A DNA stretch of 60,946 bases from Psychromonas sp. B3M02 (lineage in GTDB: Bacteria > Pseudomonadota > Gammaproteobacteria > Enterobacterales > Psychromonadaceae). The position numbers and the translations under genes are program-made. How positions within the stretch are numbered: position 1 is the first letter of the stretch; each line of letters starts with the position of its first letter. Location of the stretch: NCBI RefSeq assembly GCF_003318165.1, contig NZ_QOCB01000009.1:1-60946 (forward strand), read 5' to 3'. The notes below the pieces were generated by a model. The model was not told where the DNA came from and ran no database searches. It saw only the letters and a program-made list of their open reading frames with translations. This document shows, one piece after another, positions 8,932-19,503 of the stretch.

Positions 8932-9316
8932 GGGGAAGTCTGATACAAATACAGAGCCTAAATTGTTGTTAGCCGATTTACTCTTGTGCAAAGTGAATAA
9001 AAGCTGATCAATTTCCCCTATTTGTGATTGAATATTAACAATAAATAAAAAATAAACGTAAATATATTGTCGTGGTTATAACACTGGCATTACATAAATT
9101 GTTCAACTTTTAGGCGGTAATACTTAACTCTAATAATAAGTTGCTACAAAGGTGAGTTTCTTTTGTGTTAGTGATGAAAATGAAATAAGTTTTTAACCAG
9201 TAAAATAAACAATGTAATGAATGTGATTGTTATTAGTATACAAATAAGGCTTAGTAAATAAGCAGCCTTCTTGTATATTAACCGTATTAATTTCCCTGAT
9301 TTAAGAGTGTATAAAA
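8932..9316. other. Intergenic region pat-pepN
   Basis: 385 bases without a credible ORF. AAATAAGGGGAA at the end of pat is matched about 75 bases later by TTCCCCTATTT, a possible long-range stem without a T tract. The second half holds the inverted repeat listed at 9237-9277. The pepN promoter must lie here, but no strong -35/-10 pair stands out. Confidence 0.6.
9237..9277. repeat. Inverted repeat in the pepN 5' region
   Basis: TATACAAATAAGGCT and AGCCTTCTTGTATA form a 13-14 bp imperfect stem around a 12-base centre, 40 bases before the pepN start codon. It could be an operator or a 5' UTR stem-loop; it lacks a T tract and is not a normal terminator. Confidence 0.55.
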
Positions 9317-11962
9317 ATGAGCCAATCTGACTCTCTCGTAGAAGAAGTTATTGAAAGAAATCCGCATGAAAAACACCTTAGTGATTACCGTCCATCAAAT
9401 TACACTATCTCCACTATTGACCTTGAGTTTGATCTGTTTGATAACCAAACAAAAGTAAAAGCTATTAGCCAAGTGACGCGTGTTAGTACTGATAACACAC
9501 CGTTATTTTTATTCGGTGAAGCATTAACCTTAGTTTCCCTTCTAGTAGACGGTGTTGAATATTCAGATTACCAACTAGCTGAAGATGGTATTGTTATTAA
9601 TCAATTGCCTGCTTCATTTACGTTAGAAATTAACACTGAAATTGATCCTGTTGCTAATCAAGCTTTTGAAGGTTTGTATAAATCTGGCGATGCGTTCTGT
9701 ACACAATGTGAAGCGGAAGGTTTTAGACGTATTACCTATTATTTAGATCGCCCTGATGTATTAGCTAAATTCAGTACTAAAGTGATTGCCGATAAAGCAC
9801 TGTATCCGTATTTATTATCAAATGGTAACCAGGTAGATCAAGGTGATTTAGAAAATGGACGTCACTTTGTTTCATGGGTTGATCCGTTCCCTAAACCTGC
9901 TTACCTATTTGCGCTGGTGGCTGGTGATTTCGATTGCCTAGAAGATAACTTTATTACTAAAAGTGGCCGAGATGTAAAACTCGCCTTATTTGTTGATAAA
10001 GGTAACTTAGATAAAACACAACATGCAATGGTCTCCCTGAAAAAATCAATGCAGTGGGATGAGCAACGCTTTAATTTAGAGTATGACTTAGATATCTACA
10101 TGATTGTGGCCGTTGATTTCTTCAATATGGGCGCCATGGAGAATAAAGGCCTAAACGTCTTTAACTCTAAGTTTGTATTAGCGAACTCACAAAGTGCAAC
10201 GGATCAAGACTACTTAGGTATCGAAGCGGTTATTGGCCATGAATACTTCCACAACTGGACTGGTAACCGAATTACCTGTCGTGATTGGTTCCAATTGAGT
10301 TTGAAAGAAGGGTTAACTGTATTCCGTGACCAAGAGTTTAGTTCTGATCTAGGTAGCCGAAGTGTTAACCGTATTGCCAATGTAATGACTATGCGTGACC
10401 ATCAATTCGCCGAAGATGCTGGGCCTATGTCGCATCCAATTCGTCCTGAAAGTGTCATGGAGATGAATAACTTCTACACCTTAACGGTATACGAAAAAGG
10501 CTCTGAAGTGATCCGTATGATGCATACTCTATTAGGTGAAGATAAGTTCCAACAAGGTATGCAGTTGTACGTACAGCGTTTTGATGGACAAGCCGTTACC
10601 TGTGATGACTTTGTTGCTGCAATGCAGGATGCAAGTGGTATCGACTTAACTTTATTTAAACGTTGGTATTCGCAATCGGGTACACCACAAGTGTATGTTA
10701 CGGATCATTACAACAGTAAAGACCATACTTACCAAATCACCTTTAAACAGAAGACACTACCAACTGCGGATCAAAAGAAAAAACTGCCGCTACATATTCC
10801 AGTTGATATTGAGCTGTTGGACAGTAATGGTAATGCTATTGAGTTATTACCGGGAAAAACTAACCGAGTACTAAGCCTCACTCATACAGAGCAAACTTTT
10901 GTATTTAAGAATGTATTAACCAAGCCGGTTCCTTGTTTATTCCGTGGTTTCTCTGCACCTGTGAAATATCAATATGCTTACAGTGATGAACAGTTATTGG
11001 ATATTATGAGTTTTGCTAGTGACGAATTTTCTCGTTGGGATGCAGGACAAACGCTATTTAACAAATACTTGGTTAAAAACGTCAAAGCGTTACAGAATGC
11101 AGAAATGCTATCGTTACCAGAAATCTTTATTGATGGTTTTAAATCTGTATTAGTAAGTGAAGATTTAGATCCATCATTAGTGGCTGATATGTTTGCATTT
11201 ACCAGTGAAAACGGTGCACGTGAGTTATTTGATGTTGTCGACATTGATGCAATACACACAGCGCGTGACTTTATGTTGCAAGAGATCGCTACGCAACTGC
11301 ATGAATTATTTGTAGACACATACTTACGCCATAACGAGTTAAAAGCGTATCAACCAGATATAGAAGATATTGCAAAACGTAAACTAAAAAATAGTGCGCT
11401 GGCATTTATTGCGCGTGTAGATAAAAAGTTAGCAAACGAATACGTTTTAGCACAAATTGAAGCATGTAATAACATGACTGATTATCTTGGTGCTTTAAAT
11501 GCTGCAAACAGTGGTTTATTAGAGTGTCGTGCATCTGTCATGCAAGCCTTTGATGATAAGTGGTTTGAAACAGGCTTAGTGATGGATAAATGGTTTGCAC
11601 TACAAGCAAGTATGCCATCTGATAATGTACTGAAAAACATTGAGGCATTGTTTGGTCATCGTAGTTTTGATTTTAGTAATCCGAACCGTTTACGTTCATT
11701 AGTGGGTGCCTTTGCACAAAATAATACTTATCGCTTCCATAACCTTGACGGTAGTGGTTATGCATTTTTAACGGATCAGTTGATTAAGTTGAATAGTCAA
11801 AATCCGCAAGTAGCGTCTCGTTTAATTACGCCTTTAATTCAATTCAAACGTTTAGATGAAAAACGTGTAGCACTCATTAAAGTACAATTAAACAGATTGT
11901 TAGCATTGCCAGATTTAGCTGTTGATCTGTATGAGAAAGTGACTAAAGCATTAGCACAATAG
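9317..11962 (+). CDS. pepN: Aminopeptidase N (M1 family)
   Basis: An 881-residue cytosolic zinc aminopeptidase that removes N-terminal residues from peptides. GAMENKG at about 271 forms the exopeptidase site. HEYFHNW at about 308 gives the HExxH zinc ligands, with the third ligand Glu in the LKEGLTVF segment 19 residues on. Length and the C-terminal DUF3458-type domains match E. coli PepN (870 residues). It starts NPHEKHLSDYRPSNY, the usual beginning of the gammaproteobacterial enzyme. It is monocistronic and ends at a strong hairpin shared with the next, convergent gene. Confidence 0.97.
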   Translation: MSQSDSLVEEVIERNPHEKHLSDYRPSNYTISTIDLEFDLFDNQTKVKAISQVTRVSTDNTPLFLFGEALTLVSLLVDGVEYSDYQLAEDGIVINQLPASFTLEINTEIDPVANQAFEGLYKSGDAFCTQCEAEGFRRITYYLDRPDVLAKFSTKVIADKALYPYLLSNGNQVDQGDLENGRHFVSWVDPFPKPAYLFALVAGDFDCLEDNFITKSGRDVKLALFVDKGNLDKTQHAMVSLKKSMQWDEQRFNLEYDLDIYMIVAVDFFNMGAMENKGLNVFNSKFVLANSQSATDQDYLGIEAVIGHEYFHNWTGNRITCRDWFQLSLKEGLTVFRDQEFSSDLGSRSVNRIANVMTMRDHQFAEDAGPMSHPIRPESVMEMNNFYTLTVYEKGSEVIRMMHTLLGEDKFQQGMQLYVQRFDGQAVTCDDFVAAMQDASGIDLTLFKRWYSQSGTPQVYVTDHYNSKDHTYQITFKQKTLPTADQKKKLPLHIPVDIELLDSNGNAIELLPGKTNRVLSLTHTEQTFVFKNVLTKPVPCLFRGFSAPVKYQYAYSDEQLLDIMSFASDEFSRWDAGQTLFNKYLVKNVKALQNAEMLSLPEIFIDGFKSVLVSEDLDPSLVADMFAFTSENGARELFDVVDIDAIHTARDFMLQEIATQLHELFVDTYLRHNELKAYQPDIEDIAKRKLKNSALAFIARVDKKLANEYVLAQIEACNNMTDYLGALNAANSGLLECRASVMQAFDDKWFETGLVMDKWFALQASMPSDNVLKNIEALFGHRSFDFSNPNRLRSLVGAFAQNNTYRFHNLDGSGYAFLTDQLIKLNSQNPQVASRLITPLIQFKRLDEKRVALIKVQLNRLLALPDLAVDLYEKVTKALAQ

Positions 11963-11967
11963 AAAAT

Positions 11968-12002
11968 AAAAAGGCCAACTAGTTGAACTAATTGGCCTTT
12001 TA
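11968..12002. terminator. Bidirectional terminator between pepN and the YfaZ-like gene
   Basis: AAAAGGCCAA ... TTGGCCTTTT with further pairing across one mismatch to a short loop. A and T runs flank both sides, so it can end pepN on the plus strand and possibly the convergent gene on the minus strand. Confidence 0.85.
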
Positions 12003-12049
12003 TTATGCTGCTTAAATTAATTATTAAATGTTGATTAATTCAACAAATA

Positions 12050-12664
12050 TTAAAACTTGTATTCAATACCCGCTAATAATTCTGCTTCAATTAAGTAACC
12101 ATCTGCACAATCTTCACCACTACAGAAAGACTCTGTATGGCCTTCACGTAATAGTGTGCCGTATACTCTGAAATCACTACGCAGTGCAAAATGTTGATTT
12201 AATTGGTAACGCATACCCACGGCTGCACTTGCTGAAAAAGCGTAAGCTGAACTGTAATCATCGTCATCTGGTAAAATATGTGTACCACCCACGCCTAAGG
12301 CGATACTGGTGGAGAAAGGTGAGATATCTTGGAATAAGATACGGCCACCAAAATGTAAGTATTGAAGGTAAATATCTGTATCACCAGAAGAGCGAACGCT
12401 GTTAGAGAAGAGTAACTCGCCCTCTGAATTTTCTTTATAACTCCAGTTTAATGCAATTGCTTGTGCAAAACGTGCTCCATCATCTGGATCGTTTATATCT
12501 GTACCATCATCATAATCTAGGTCAATACGGGAGCCTAAGAAACCAGTTATACTAATATAATCATTGTTATAGCCAGACTCTGGGTTCACTAAACGTTCCG
12601 CAAAAACCGGCGTTGATAAGGCCGTTAACAATAATGTTGAAATCGCTTTTTGATGTATTTTCAT
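12050..12664 (-). CDS. YfaZ-family outer membrane protein
   Basis: A 204-residue protein with a Sec signal peptide ending at about PVFA|E, followed by alternating amphipathic strands and a C-terminal aromatic (GIEYKF), as in small outer-membrane beta-barrels. The pattern of acidic Tyr/Asp-rich loops and the closing LLAGIEYKF match YfaZ-like porin proteins. The start at 12664 (MKIHQKA) has GGA 7 bases upstream; the open frame to 12691 adds nine residues that would spoil the signal peptide. Function unknown. It is convergent with pepN and transcribed alone. Confidence 0.75.
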   Translation of the reverse strand: MKIHQKAISTLLLTALSTPVFAERLVNPESGYNNDYISITGFLGSRIDLDYDDGTDINDPDDGARFAQAIALNWSYKENSEGELLFSNSVRSSGDTDIYLQYLHFGGRILFQDISPFSTSIALGVGGTHILPDDDDYSSAYAFSASAAVGMRYQLNQHFALRSDFRVYGTLLREGHTESFCSGEDCADGYLIEAELLAGIEYKF

Positions 12665-12767
12665 GCAATATCCATATTCTAATTTAATCATTATGATGAG
12701 AAGAGAGGTTATAAAAATAATAGAGTAAAGTAAATTCTATATAAATTCGAATTATTTATTTTTTATC

Positions 12768-13286
12768 TTAATGTTTCTTATAAGATTTACGTTTTTTCCA
12801 CTTTTGAATCGAACTATAGCGCCAAAATAGAGTAAACCCCCAATAACCTAATCCTGCACTGATTAATCCTAGGATCACACAACCTAAAAATAGTGGCGGG
12901 GCGATGGTTTCTATGGCATTAACGATCCAATGATATGACAGCTTAAAATGAAAATCTAATAAAGGTGCATGTAGAATAAATGCGCCTAAACGATAAGCAC
13001 AATAGAACAGTGGTGGCATAGTAAGCGGGTTTGATACCCAAACTAAAGCAACAGAGATAGGCATATTCACTGAGAAAAACATCGCTAAGAATGCCGCTAA
13101 TAACATTTGAAATGGCATTGGCATCCAAGCACAAAATAAACCTACAGCAACCGCACCAGCAGCACTACGTCGATTTAAATGCCAGAGATTAGGATTTTGT
13201 AATTTTGAACCAAAACGTTGCAAATGAGGATGTGACTTTAATGTCTCCGGATTTGGGGAAAAACGTTTAATAAATTTTTTTGGCAT
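12768..13286 (-). CDS. DUF2062 domain membrane protein
   Basis: A 172-residue inner-membrane protein of the DUF2062 family, with the characteristic stretch GLFCAWMPMPFQMLLAAFLA and a second conserved part VSNPLTMPPLFY. Three or four membrane helices and a basic C-terminus are visible. No biochemical role is established for the family. In many gammaproteobacteria it sits next to comEC-msbA, as here, where it is divergent from comEC with only 33 bases between the start codons, so the two promoters overlap. Confidence 0.88.
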   Translation of the reverse strand: MPKKFIKRFSPNPETLKSHPHLQRFGSKLQNPNLWHLNRRSAAGAVAVGLFCAWMPMPFQMLLAAFLAMFFSVNMPISVALVWVSNPLTMPPLFYCAYRLGAFILHAPLLDFHFKLSYHWIVNAIETIAPPLFLGCVILGLISAGLGYWGFTLFWRYSSIQKWKKRKSYKKH

Positions 13287-13319
13287 ATAATTAAACTTTA
13301 TCTACTTAAATGGAAAGAA

Positions 13320-15788
13320 ATGCGCATAACAATAAGCTTGTCTATTGTTACTTTTATTACCACTCTATATTGGCCACAGTTACTAAATGAGAGTGGTTTA
13401 CTTAGTTGTGCCTATATTATTGTTATTTTGATGTGTTGGCCAAGATGTCGCTATCTAACCATTGTTCCTATTACAGCCCTGTATTTTAGTTTTTATGTTT
13501 ATACCACTTTGTTTGGTATTAACCATTCGATAACAACCCATAATAACACTCAAGTAGATAATTTATTAAATAATAATCATCAATCCTTAATGAGTTTTAT
13601 CTCTGAGAATAGTAAGGCACAAGACAATACCATAACAGTGCAGGTTAAATCATTAATCAATACAAAAAATAGTGGTTATTTTGTTGCTCGTATGACCGCT
13701 ATCAATGAACAAGCTTGTATTATTTGTCCTTTAATTGAAATGCGTTGGTTTAGACCAACATTAATAGTACAAGCTGGGCAAGTACATCAATTCAATGTGC
13801 GTATTAAAGCGTTACAAGGAAAAGCCAATCCAGATGGTTTTGATCGTCAAAAGTGGCGGTATGCACAACACATTGCCTATATTGCGTCGATTAAACAACA
13901 TGTAATGACCATAGACTCGGCTATTTCATGGCGCGCTAAAATATATAATCACGTACTAAAATTGACCGAAGGATTACCACATCAAGGCGCTATTATTACA
14001 CTAATATTTGCTGATAAAAGTTTAATCAGTGTGCAAGATAAAAATACAATTGCTAGTTTAGGTATTGCTCACTTATTTGCTATCTCCGGTTTACATATTG
14101 GTTTGCTCTTCGTTTTTTCATTTATTTTGTTATACAACCTGTGTAAATGGGTAATGCCAATCCATCATTTAGGGTGGACATCCTGGCGATTAGCTAATGT
14201 GTTTGGTTTGATAGTTTGTATTGGCTATGGATATATATCTGGGTTTTCATTACCTACTCAACGTGCCTTATTGATGCTGCTTTTGAGCATCATCATGTTG
14301 TCGAGTAAACGAAAAATTGCTTTATTTGACCTGCTGTTTATCTGTTTTTGGGGGATGTTATTGTTTGATCCCTTAGCCATCTTGAGTAATAGTTTATGGC
14401 TTTCTTATACCGCTATGTGTGGGATTGTAATTTTCTTGTGGTTAATGAAAGGCAGGCAAGTACCCATTAATCAACAACTCTCTTGGTGGCAGGTGTTGAT
14501 AGCTAAAAGCTGGTTAGTAGTTAAAAACTTATTGTCATTGCAATTAATGTTAACACTGTTCATGTTACCGATTCAGTTAATTAATTTTTCTGCAGTGAGT
14601 AGTTTTGCTTTAATGATTAATTTGATAGCAATCCCTCTTTTCTCCTGGGTGATTATTCCTGTGGTGTTATCAGGTGCGTTGTTTGTTCTAATTTCTGATT
14701 CAATAAGTTATTCATTGCTTTCTTTAGCAGATCATCTATTAGTTATCTTTTTTGATTATGCAGAGCCCTTCACAAATGGCTACATGGCTTTATCGGATTT
14801 TTCAGTAAGCAGTTTATTAAGTCTTTTGTTATTTGCATTACTTTACCTGTTTAGTTGCTTGTACAGTCGTTTTTTTGTGGTTAGTAATAAAGCTCGCTAC
14901 GGTTTTATGGGGATCTTTTTACTTTTTTGTTGTGTGACATGGCTGGAGAAAGCATATCAAAAACAAGCATCATGGCAGGTAGAGGTGTTTGATGTTGGAC
15001 AAGGGCTAGCTATCTTAATCAGTAGTGATGGGCAACATCTACTTTATGATACTGGGCCAAGTTATGGTGAGCACTATGCTGTTGCGAACAGTACATTAAT
15101 ACCTTATTTAAAAGCAAAAGGGGTCGAAACATTGGATGTGTTAATGGTCAGCCACAGCGATAATGACCATGCTGGTGGCGCTAAAGTGATTCAAAATGCG
15201 TTCTCCGTCACACAAGCTTTTTCAGGCGAGGCAAGTGTGCTTAATGCAAGCTCCGTAATGGCTGACATTACACAATATCAGCAATGTTTGGCTGGGCAAG
15301 TCATCTATCTTGGACAATTAACCATGACGTTACTTGCGCCTATCACATTAGGTAAAAATAATAATGATAACTCTTGTGTATTAAAAGTGAGTGACGGTCA
15401 GCATAGTGTCTTATTAACTGGCGATATTAGCAAAAAAATAGAGCAGAAATTGATTACTACGCAGAACGCATTTTATCAGGAACAAAAATCAAGCAAGTTA
15501 GCTTCTGATATTTTGATTGCACCTCATCATGGCAGTAAAACTTCCTCTAGTGAAGCGTTCATCAAACAAGTTAAACCAACCTGGGTAGTATTTTCTGCAG
15601 GGTATAAAAATCGCTGGCGTTTTCCTATACAATCCGTGGTCGAACGTTACCAGGAGCTGGGGGTTGAACATTTAACAACCGCTAAAACTGGATTTATTCG
15701 CTTTAATGTGCAAAATCAGCGTATTGAAGTAAAAACTTATAGAGAAGATCTTGCATCTTATTGGTATCATCAGCATCTTGCATTCTAA
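13320..15788 (+). CDS. comEC: DNA internalization competence protein ComEC/Rec2
   Basis: An 822-residue inner-membrane protein that carries single-stranded DNA into the cytosol during transformation. N-terminal helices and a soluble domain (about 100-200) precede the competence membrane region (230-500, with FAISGLHIGLL near 253). A C-terminal metallo-beta-lactamase-like domain (from about 555) has HSDNDHAGG near 611. All three parts of full ComEC are present and unbroken, so it looks functional. GGAAAG lies just before the ATG. It heads the run comEC-msbA-lpxK-ycaR-kdsB, a common order in this class. Confidence 0.95.
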   Translation: MRITISLSIVTFITTLYWPQLLNESGLLSCAYIIVILMCWPRCRYLTIVPITALYFSFYVYTTLFGINHSITTHNNTQVDNLLNNNHQSLMSFISENSKAQDNTITVQVKSLINTKNSGYFVARMTAINEQACIICPLIEMRWFRPTLIVQAGQVHQFNVRIKALQGKANPDGFDRQKWRYAQHIAYIASIKQHVMTIDSAISWRAKIYNHVLKLTEGLPHQGAIITLIFADKSLISVQDKNTIASLGIAHLFAISGLHIGLLFVFSFILLYNLCKWVMPIHHLGWTSWRLANVFGLIVCIGYGYISGFSLPTQRALLMLLLSIIMLSSKRKIALFDLLFICFWGMLLFDPLAILSNSLWLSYTAMCGIVIFLWLMKGRQVPINQQLSWWQVLIAKSWLVVKNLLSLQLMLTLFMLPIQLINFSAVSSFALMINLIAIPLFSWVIIPVVLSGALFVLISDSISYSLLSLADHLLVIFFDYAEPFTNGYMALSDFSVSSLLSLLLFALLYLFSCLYSRFFVVSNKARYGFMGIFLLFCCVTWLEKAYQKQASWQVEVFDVGQGLAILISSDGQHLLYDTGPSYGEHYAVANSTLIPYLKAKGVETLDVLMVSHSDNDHAGGAKVIQNAFSVTQAFSGEASVLNASSVMADITQYQQCLAGQVIYLGQLTMTLLAPITLGKNNNDNSCVLKVSDGQHSVLLTGDISKKIEQKLITTQNAFYQEQKSSKLASDILIAPHHGSKTSSSEAFIKQVKPTWVVFSAGYKNRWRFPIQSVVERYQELGVEHLTTAKTGFIRFNVQNQRIEVKTYREDLASYWYHQHLAF

Positions 15789-15808
15789 ATCTCTTATTTG
15801 GTGTATTA

Positions 15809-17560
15809 ATGAAAAACGATAAAGAAAACGCTTGGTCAATATTAAAGCGACTTGTTAGTTATATTAAAGATTTTAAACTAGCGTTAGTAGGCGCCATTAT
15901 TGGCATGATTGGTTATGCTGCTGTTGATATGGCGTTAATTTGGTCTTTACAACCATTAATTGATGATGGTTTCACTGGTAAAGATCCTACTATACTTGAA
16001 ATGATGCCTTATTTTGTTGTGATTGTAATGGGGTTACGGGGTGTAGCTGCTTTTATGAGCTCTTACTGTATGGCTTGGGTGGGTAATAACGTTGTAATGA
16101 AATTACAACGCCAATTGTTTGCCCAGCTAATGTTGTTACCAGTATCATTTTTTGACCGAACGAATACGGGTGAATTGTTATCTAAAATCACTTATGACGC
16201 GACTCAAGTTTCTAATGCTGCGAGTAATGCGTTAGTTAAAGTATTCCGTGAAGGTGCAACAGCGATAGGGCTAATTGCATTAATGTTTTATCAAAGCTGG
16301 CAGTTATCATTGGTGTTTTTTGTGGTGGGGCCAATTGTTGGTTTAGCAATTAACATTGTGAGTAAACGTTTTAGAAAGATCAGTAAAAATATACAAAATG
16401 CAATGGGCACAGTAACAACTTCTTCTGAGCAGATGTTGAAAGGCCATAAAGAAGTATTAATGTTTGGTGGCCAAAAAGTAGAAAACAAAAAATTTGAAAA
16501 AGTCAGTAATACCGTTCGTTCTCAAAAGATGAAAATGGCCAGTGCAAATGCGATTAGTGTACCTGTCATACAAAGCCTGTCCTCTTTTGCTTTAGCATTT
16601 GTGTTATATCTTGCTACCTTCCCACAGATTATGGATACACTGTCATCGGGTACGTTTGTGGTGATTATTAGTTCAATGATGGCACTGATGAAACCGATTA
16701 AGAGTGTGACTCAAATTAATAATGAAATTCAAAAAGGGATTTCAGCGAGTACCAGTTTATTCGATATGCTAGATATGAATGTAGCTAAAGACGAAGGCAC
16801 ATACGAAGTCGACCGTGCAGATGGCGATATTAGTATTAATGATGTTGTATTTACTTATCCAAAAGGGGATAAACCTGCTTTAAATAATGTAAGTTTTAAT
16901 GTCAAAGCAGGGCAGTCCGTGGCGCTAGTGGGACGTTCTGGTAGTGGTAAATCTACCATCGCGAATCTACTTACACGTTTCTATGATATTGACTCTGGTG
17001 AAATTTTATTAGATGGTAAGAACATTGAAGAGTATCGACTCACTTCATTACGTGACCAAGTAGCAATTGTCTCGCAAAACGTGCATCTTTTTAATGATAC
17101 AATTGCTAACAATATCGCTTACGCTAGTGAAGATCGATATACTGAAGAAGACATCATAAAAGCCGCAACAACAGCGCATGCTATGGAGTTTATTAATAAC
17201 TTCCCTGAAGGGTTAAACACAGTGATTGGTGAAAATGGCGCTATGTTATCAGGTGGTCAACGCCAACGTTTAGCCATTGCGCGTGCATTGTTACGTGACG
17301 CACCTGTACTTATTCTAGATGAAGCAACGTCCGCGTTAGATACAGAGTCTGAGCGTCATATTCAAGCCGCCTTAGATGAACTGCAAAAAAATAGAACTTC
17401 CATTGTCATTGCACATCGCCTGTCGACCATCGAGCATGCGGATCAAATTTTAGTGATCGACCAAGGCGAAGTAGTTGAATGTGGAACACATCATGAGCTG
17501 TTAGCGCTAGGAAAAATATATCATGGCTTAAGTCAGATGCAGTCTGCTGGGGAGCTTTAA
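15809..17560 (+). CDS. msbA: Lipid A export ATP-binding/permease protein MsbA
   Basis: A 583-residue ABC half-transporter that flips core-lipid A to the outer leaflet of the inner membrane. Six membrane helices occupy about 25-310. The nucleotide-binding domain has Walker A GRSGSGKS near 374, signature LSGGQRQR near 479 and Walker B LILDEATS. I set the start at MKNDKENAW (15809); the frame to 15761 overlaps comEC and is hydrophobic in an unlikely way. Its stop overlaps the start of lpxK (TAATG), so the two are translationally coupled. Confidence 0.96.
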   Translation: MKNDKENAWSILKRLVSYIKDFKLALVGAIIGMIGYAAVDMALIWSLQPLIDDGFTGKDPTILEMMPYFVVIVMGLRGVAAFMSSYCMAWVGNNVVMKLQRQLFAQLMLLPVSFFDRTNTGELLSKITYDATQVSNAASNALVKVFREGATAIGLIALMFYQSWQLSLVFFVVGPIVGLAINIVSKRFRKISKNIQNAMGTVTTSSEQMLKGHKEVLMFGGQKVENKKFEKVSNTVRSQKMKMASANAISVPVIQSLSSFALAFVLYLATFPQIMDTLSSGTFVVIISSMMALMKPIKSVTQINNEIQKGISASTSLFDMLDMNVAKDEGTYEVDRADGDISINDVVFTYPKGDKPALNNVSFNVKAGQSVALVGRSGSGKSTIANLLTRFYDIDSGEILLDGKNIEEYRLTSLRDQVAIVSQNVHLFNDTIANNIAYASEDRYTEEDIIKAATTAHAMEFINNFPEGLNTVIGENGAMLSGGQRQRLAIARALLRDAPVLILDEATSALDTESERHIQAALDELQKNRTSIVIAHRLSTIEHADQILVIDQGEVVECGTHHELLALGKIYHGLSQMQSAGEL

Positions 17561-18531
17561 TGCTTTTTTGGTATAAGCCGACGCAATGGTGGACATGGAT
17601 ATTATGGCCTTTTGCCATGTTAATGCGGTGTATTAGTGTGTGCCGGCGGTATGCTTTTCAGCAAGGTTGGCTTAAAAGTTATAAAAGTCCCTTACCTGTA
17701 GTGGTGGTTGGTAATATCTCCGTGGGCGGAAATGGTAAAACGCCTTTTGTTATTAGCCTTTGTGAGTTACTGATCGAACAAGGTTATAAACCAGGTGTGA
17801 TTAGTCGTGGTTACGGTGGCAAAGCAGATAATTATCCATTACTCGTTACTAGCGATACCTCGGGTAAAATCGCCGGTGATGAGCCTGTATTGATTTTCCA
17901 ACGTTTACAGATCCCTGTTGTGGTTGACCCCGTTCGTTCTAATGCCGCTGATTATTTGGCAACACAGTGTGATGTGAATGTGATTATTACCGATGACGGC
18001 TTGCAACATTATGCATTGCAACGTGATATAGAAATTGTTGTTGTTGATGGTAAACGTCGCTACGGCAATCAACATATTATGCCGATGGGGCCATTAAGAG
18101 AATCGGTTAGTCGTTTACGTGATGTTGATTTTATTATTAACAATGGTGCGGTTCATGAAGGTGAGTCAACCATGTTCTTAATGGCATCTGAGTGTAAAAG
18201 AGTGGATGGTATTGAAGGTAAATTAGCAAAACAAAGTGTTAACGCTTGCGCTGCGATTGGTTATCCTCCACGCTTTTTTAATACATTAGTTGAACAAGGT
18301 TTTAGCCTAGATAAGCAAATACCTTTTGCTGACCATCATGCTTATAGTGAAAGTGATTTTGCGCAATTTAATACTGACAAACCACTGTTAATGACCGAAA
18401 AAGATGCAGTTAAATGTACTTCATTTGCTCAACCTCATTGGTGGTATTTACCAATTGATGGTCAATTACCCGCTGATTTTACAGACCCGTTTTTAGAAAA
18501 GTTAACACAGATTAAGGAAATAAAATGCTAG
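17560..18531 (+). CDS. lpxK: Tetraacyldisaccharide 4'-kinase
   Basis: A 323-residue membrane-associated kinase that phosphorylates the 4' position of the lipid A disaccharide. The Walker A-like [11 protein letters not shown] is at about 50-60, with a nearby N-terminal hydrophobic segment. The DDGLQH motif and the EKDAVKC segment are typical. It overlaps msbA by one base and ycaR by seven, so it lies in a tightly coupled operon for lipid A assembly. Confidence 0.97.
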   Translation: MLFWYKPTQWWTWILWPFAMLMRCISVCRRYAFQQGWLKSYKSPLPVVVVGNISVGGNGKTPFVISLCELLIEQGYKPGVISRGYGGKADNYPLLVTSDTSGKIAGDEPVLIFQRLQIPVVVDPVRSNAADYLATQCDVNVIITDDGLQHYALQRDIEIVVVDGKRRYGNQHIMPMGPLRESVSRLRDVDFIINNGAVHEGESTMFLMASECKRVDGIEGKLAKQSVNACAAIGYPPRFFNTLVEQGFSLDKQIPFADHHAYSESDFAQFNTDKPLLMTEKDAVKCTSFAQPHWWYLPIDGQLPADFTDPFLEKLTQIKEIKC

Positions 18532-18704
18532 ATATTAAGTTATTGGATATTATCGCTTGTCCAGTATGCAAAGGAAAATTAGCTTACGATAAACAGAAAA
18601 ACGAATTAATCTGTAAATTTGACCACCTGGCTTATCCTGTGCGAGATGGTATTCCTGCATTACTGTATACAGAAGCGCGTAAAATGAGTGCTGACGAGGA
18701 GTAA
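18525..18704 (+). CDS. ycaR: Trm112-family small zinc-binding protein YcaR
   Basis: A 59-residue ORF starting [19 protein letters not shown], with Cys12 and Cys15 as a zinc knuckle half, Cys30 further on, and the family ending RDGIPALL. It is the usual UPF0434/Trm112-like gene between lpxK and kdsB in gammaproteobacteria; its role is not firmly known. It begins inside the last codons of lpxK and ends two bases before kdsB, which supports translation. The second zinc pair is only partly kept (a single Cys). Confidence 0.93.
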   Translation: MLDIKLLDIIACPVCKGKLAYDKQKNELICKFDHLAYPVRDGIPALLYTEARKMSADEE

Positions 18705-18706
18705 TC

Positions 18707-19495
18707 ATGTCATTTATTGTAGTTATTCCTGCTCGTTATCAATCTACTCGCTTACCGGCTAAACCCTTAGCTGATATCTTGGGTAAAACCATGATTGAGC
18801 GAGTTGCTAATCAAGCATTACAAAGTGGTGCGAAACAAGTGATTGTGGCAACTGATGATCAACGCATTGTTGATGCATTAGTAGAGGTTAATAATATAGA
18901 AGTTTGTTTAACCTCTAAGGATCACGAATCAGGTACTGATAGGTTAGCGGAAGTATGTCAGCAATATCAATTTGCAGATGAAGAGATTATCGTAAATGTG
19001 CAAGGTGATGAACCATTAATTCCACCTACTGTCATTAAACAGGTAGCTAATAACTTATATGCGAATCAACAAGCAAGTGTTGCTACATTAAGTGCACCTA
19101 TTACAGATCAAGATGACGCTTTTAATGTTAATGCAGTGAAAGTAGTAACCGATAAAAACAACCTCGCATTATATTTTAGCCGTGCGACTACACCTTGGGA
19201 TCGCGATAATTTTACCGAACAAAATAAACAGGGCAAGAATGTCGATTTAAGTCATTTACAACGCCATATTGGTATTTATGCTTACCGTGTTAGCTTTTTA
19301 AAGCAGTACGCGCAATTATCAGTATCACCATTGGAAATGATCGAAAAACTTGAGCAGTTAAGAGTACTTTGGCATGGTTATAAAATTCATGTTGATGTAG
19401 CTAGTGAAGTACCTCCAGCAGGAGTGGATACTGCACAAGACTTACAACGAGTGATTGACGTATTGTCACAAAGTGACATTAATATTAAGGAATGA
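18707..19495 (+). CDS. kdsB: 3-deoxy-manno-octulosonate cytidylyltransferase
   Basis: A 262-residue CMP-KDO synthetase, which activates KDO with CTP before transfer to lipid A. The N-terminal [14 protein letters not shown] is the nucleotide-binding loop; QGDEPLI, HQTAS-like and IGIYAYR segments are the family marks. It partners with kdsA at 36547. The TGA stop overlaps an ATG (ATGA at 19492) in the following lipoprotein frame, so the next genes are probably expressed with it. Confidence 0.97.
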   Translation: MSFIVVIPARYQSTRLPAKPLADILGKTMIERVANQALQSGAKQVIVATDDQRIVDALVEVNNIEVCLTSKDHESGTDRLAEVCQQYQFADEEIIVNVQGDEPLIPPTVIKQVANNLYANQQASVATLSAPITDQDDAFNVNAVKVVTDKNNLALYFSRATTPWDRDNFTEQNKQGKNVDLSHLQRHIGIYAYRVSFLKQYAQLSVSPLEMIEKLEQLRVLWHGYKIHVDVASEVPPAGVDTAQDLQRVIDVLSQSDINIKE

Positions 19496-19503
19496 TAAAG
19501 CCT

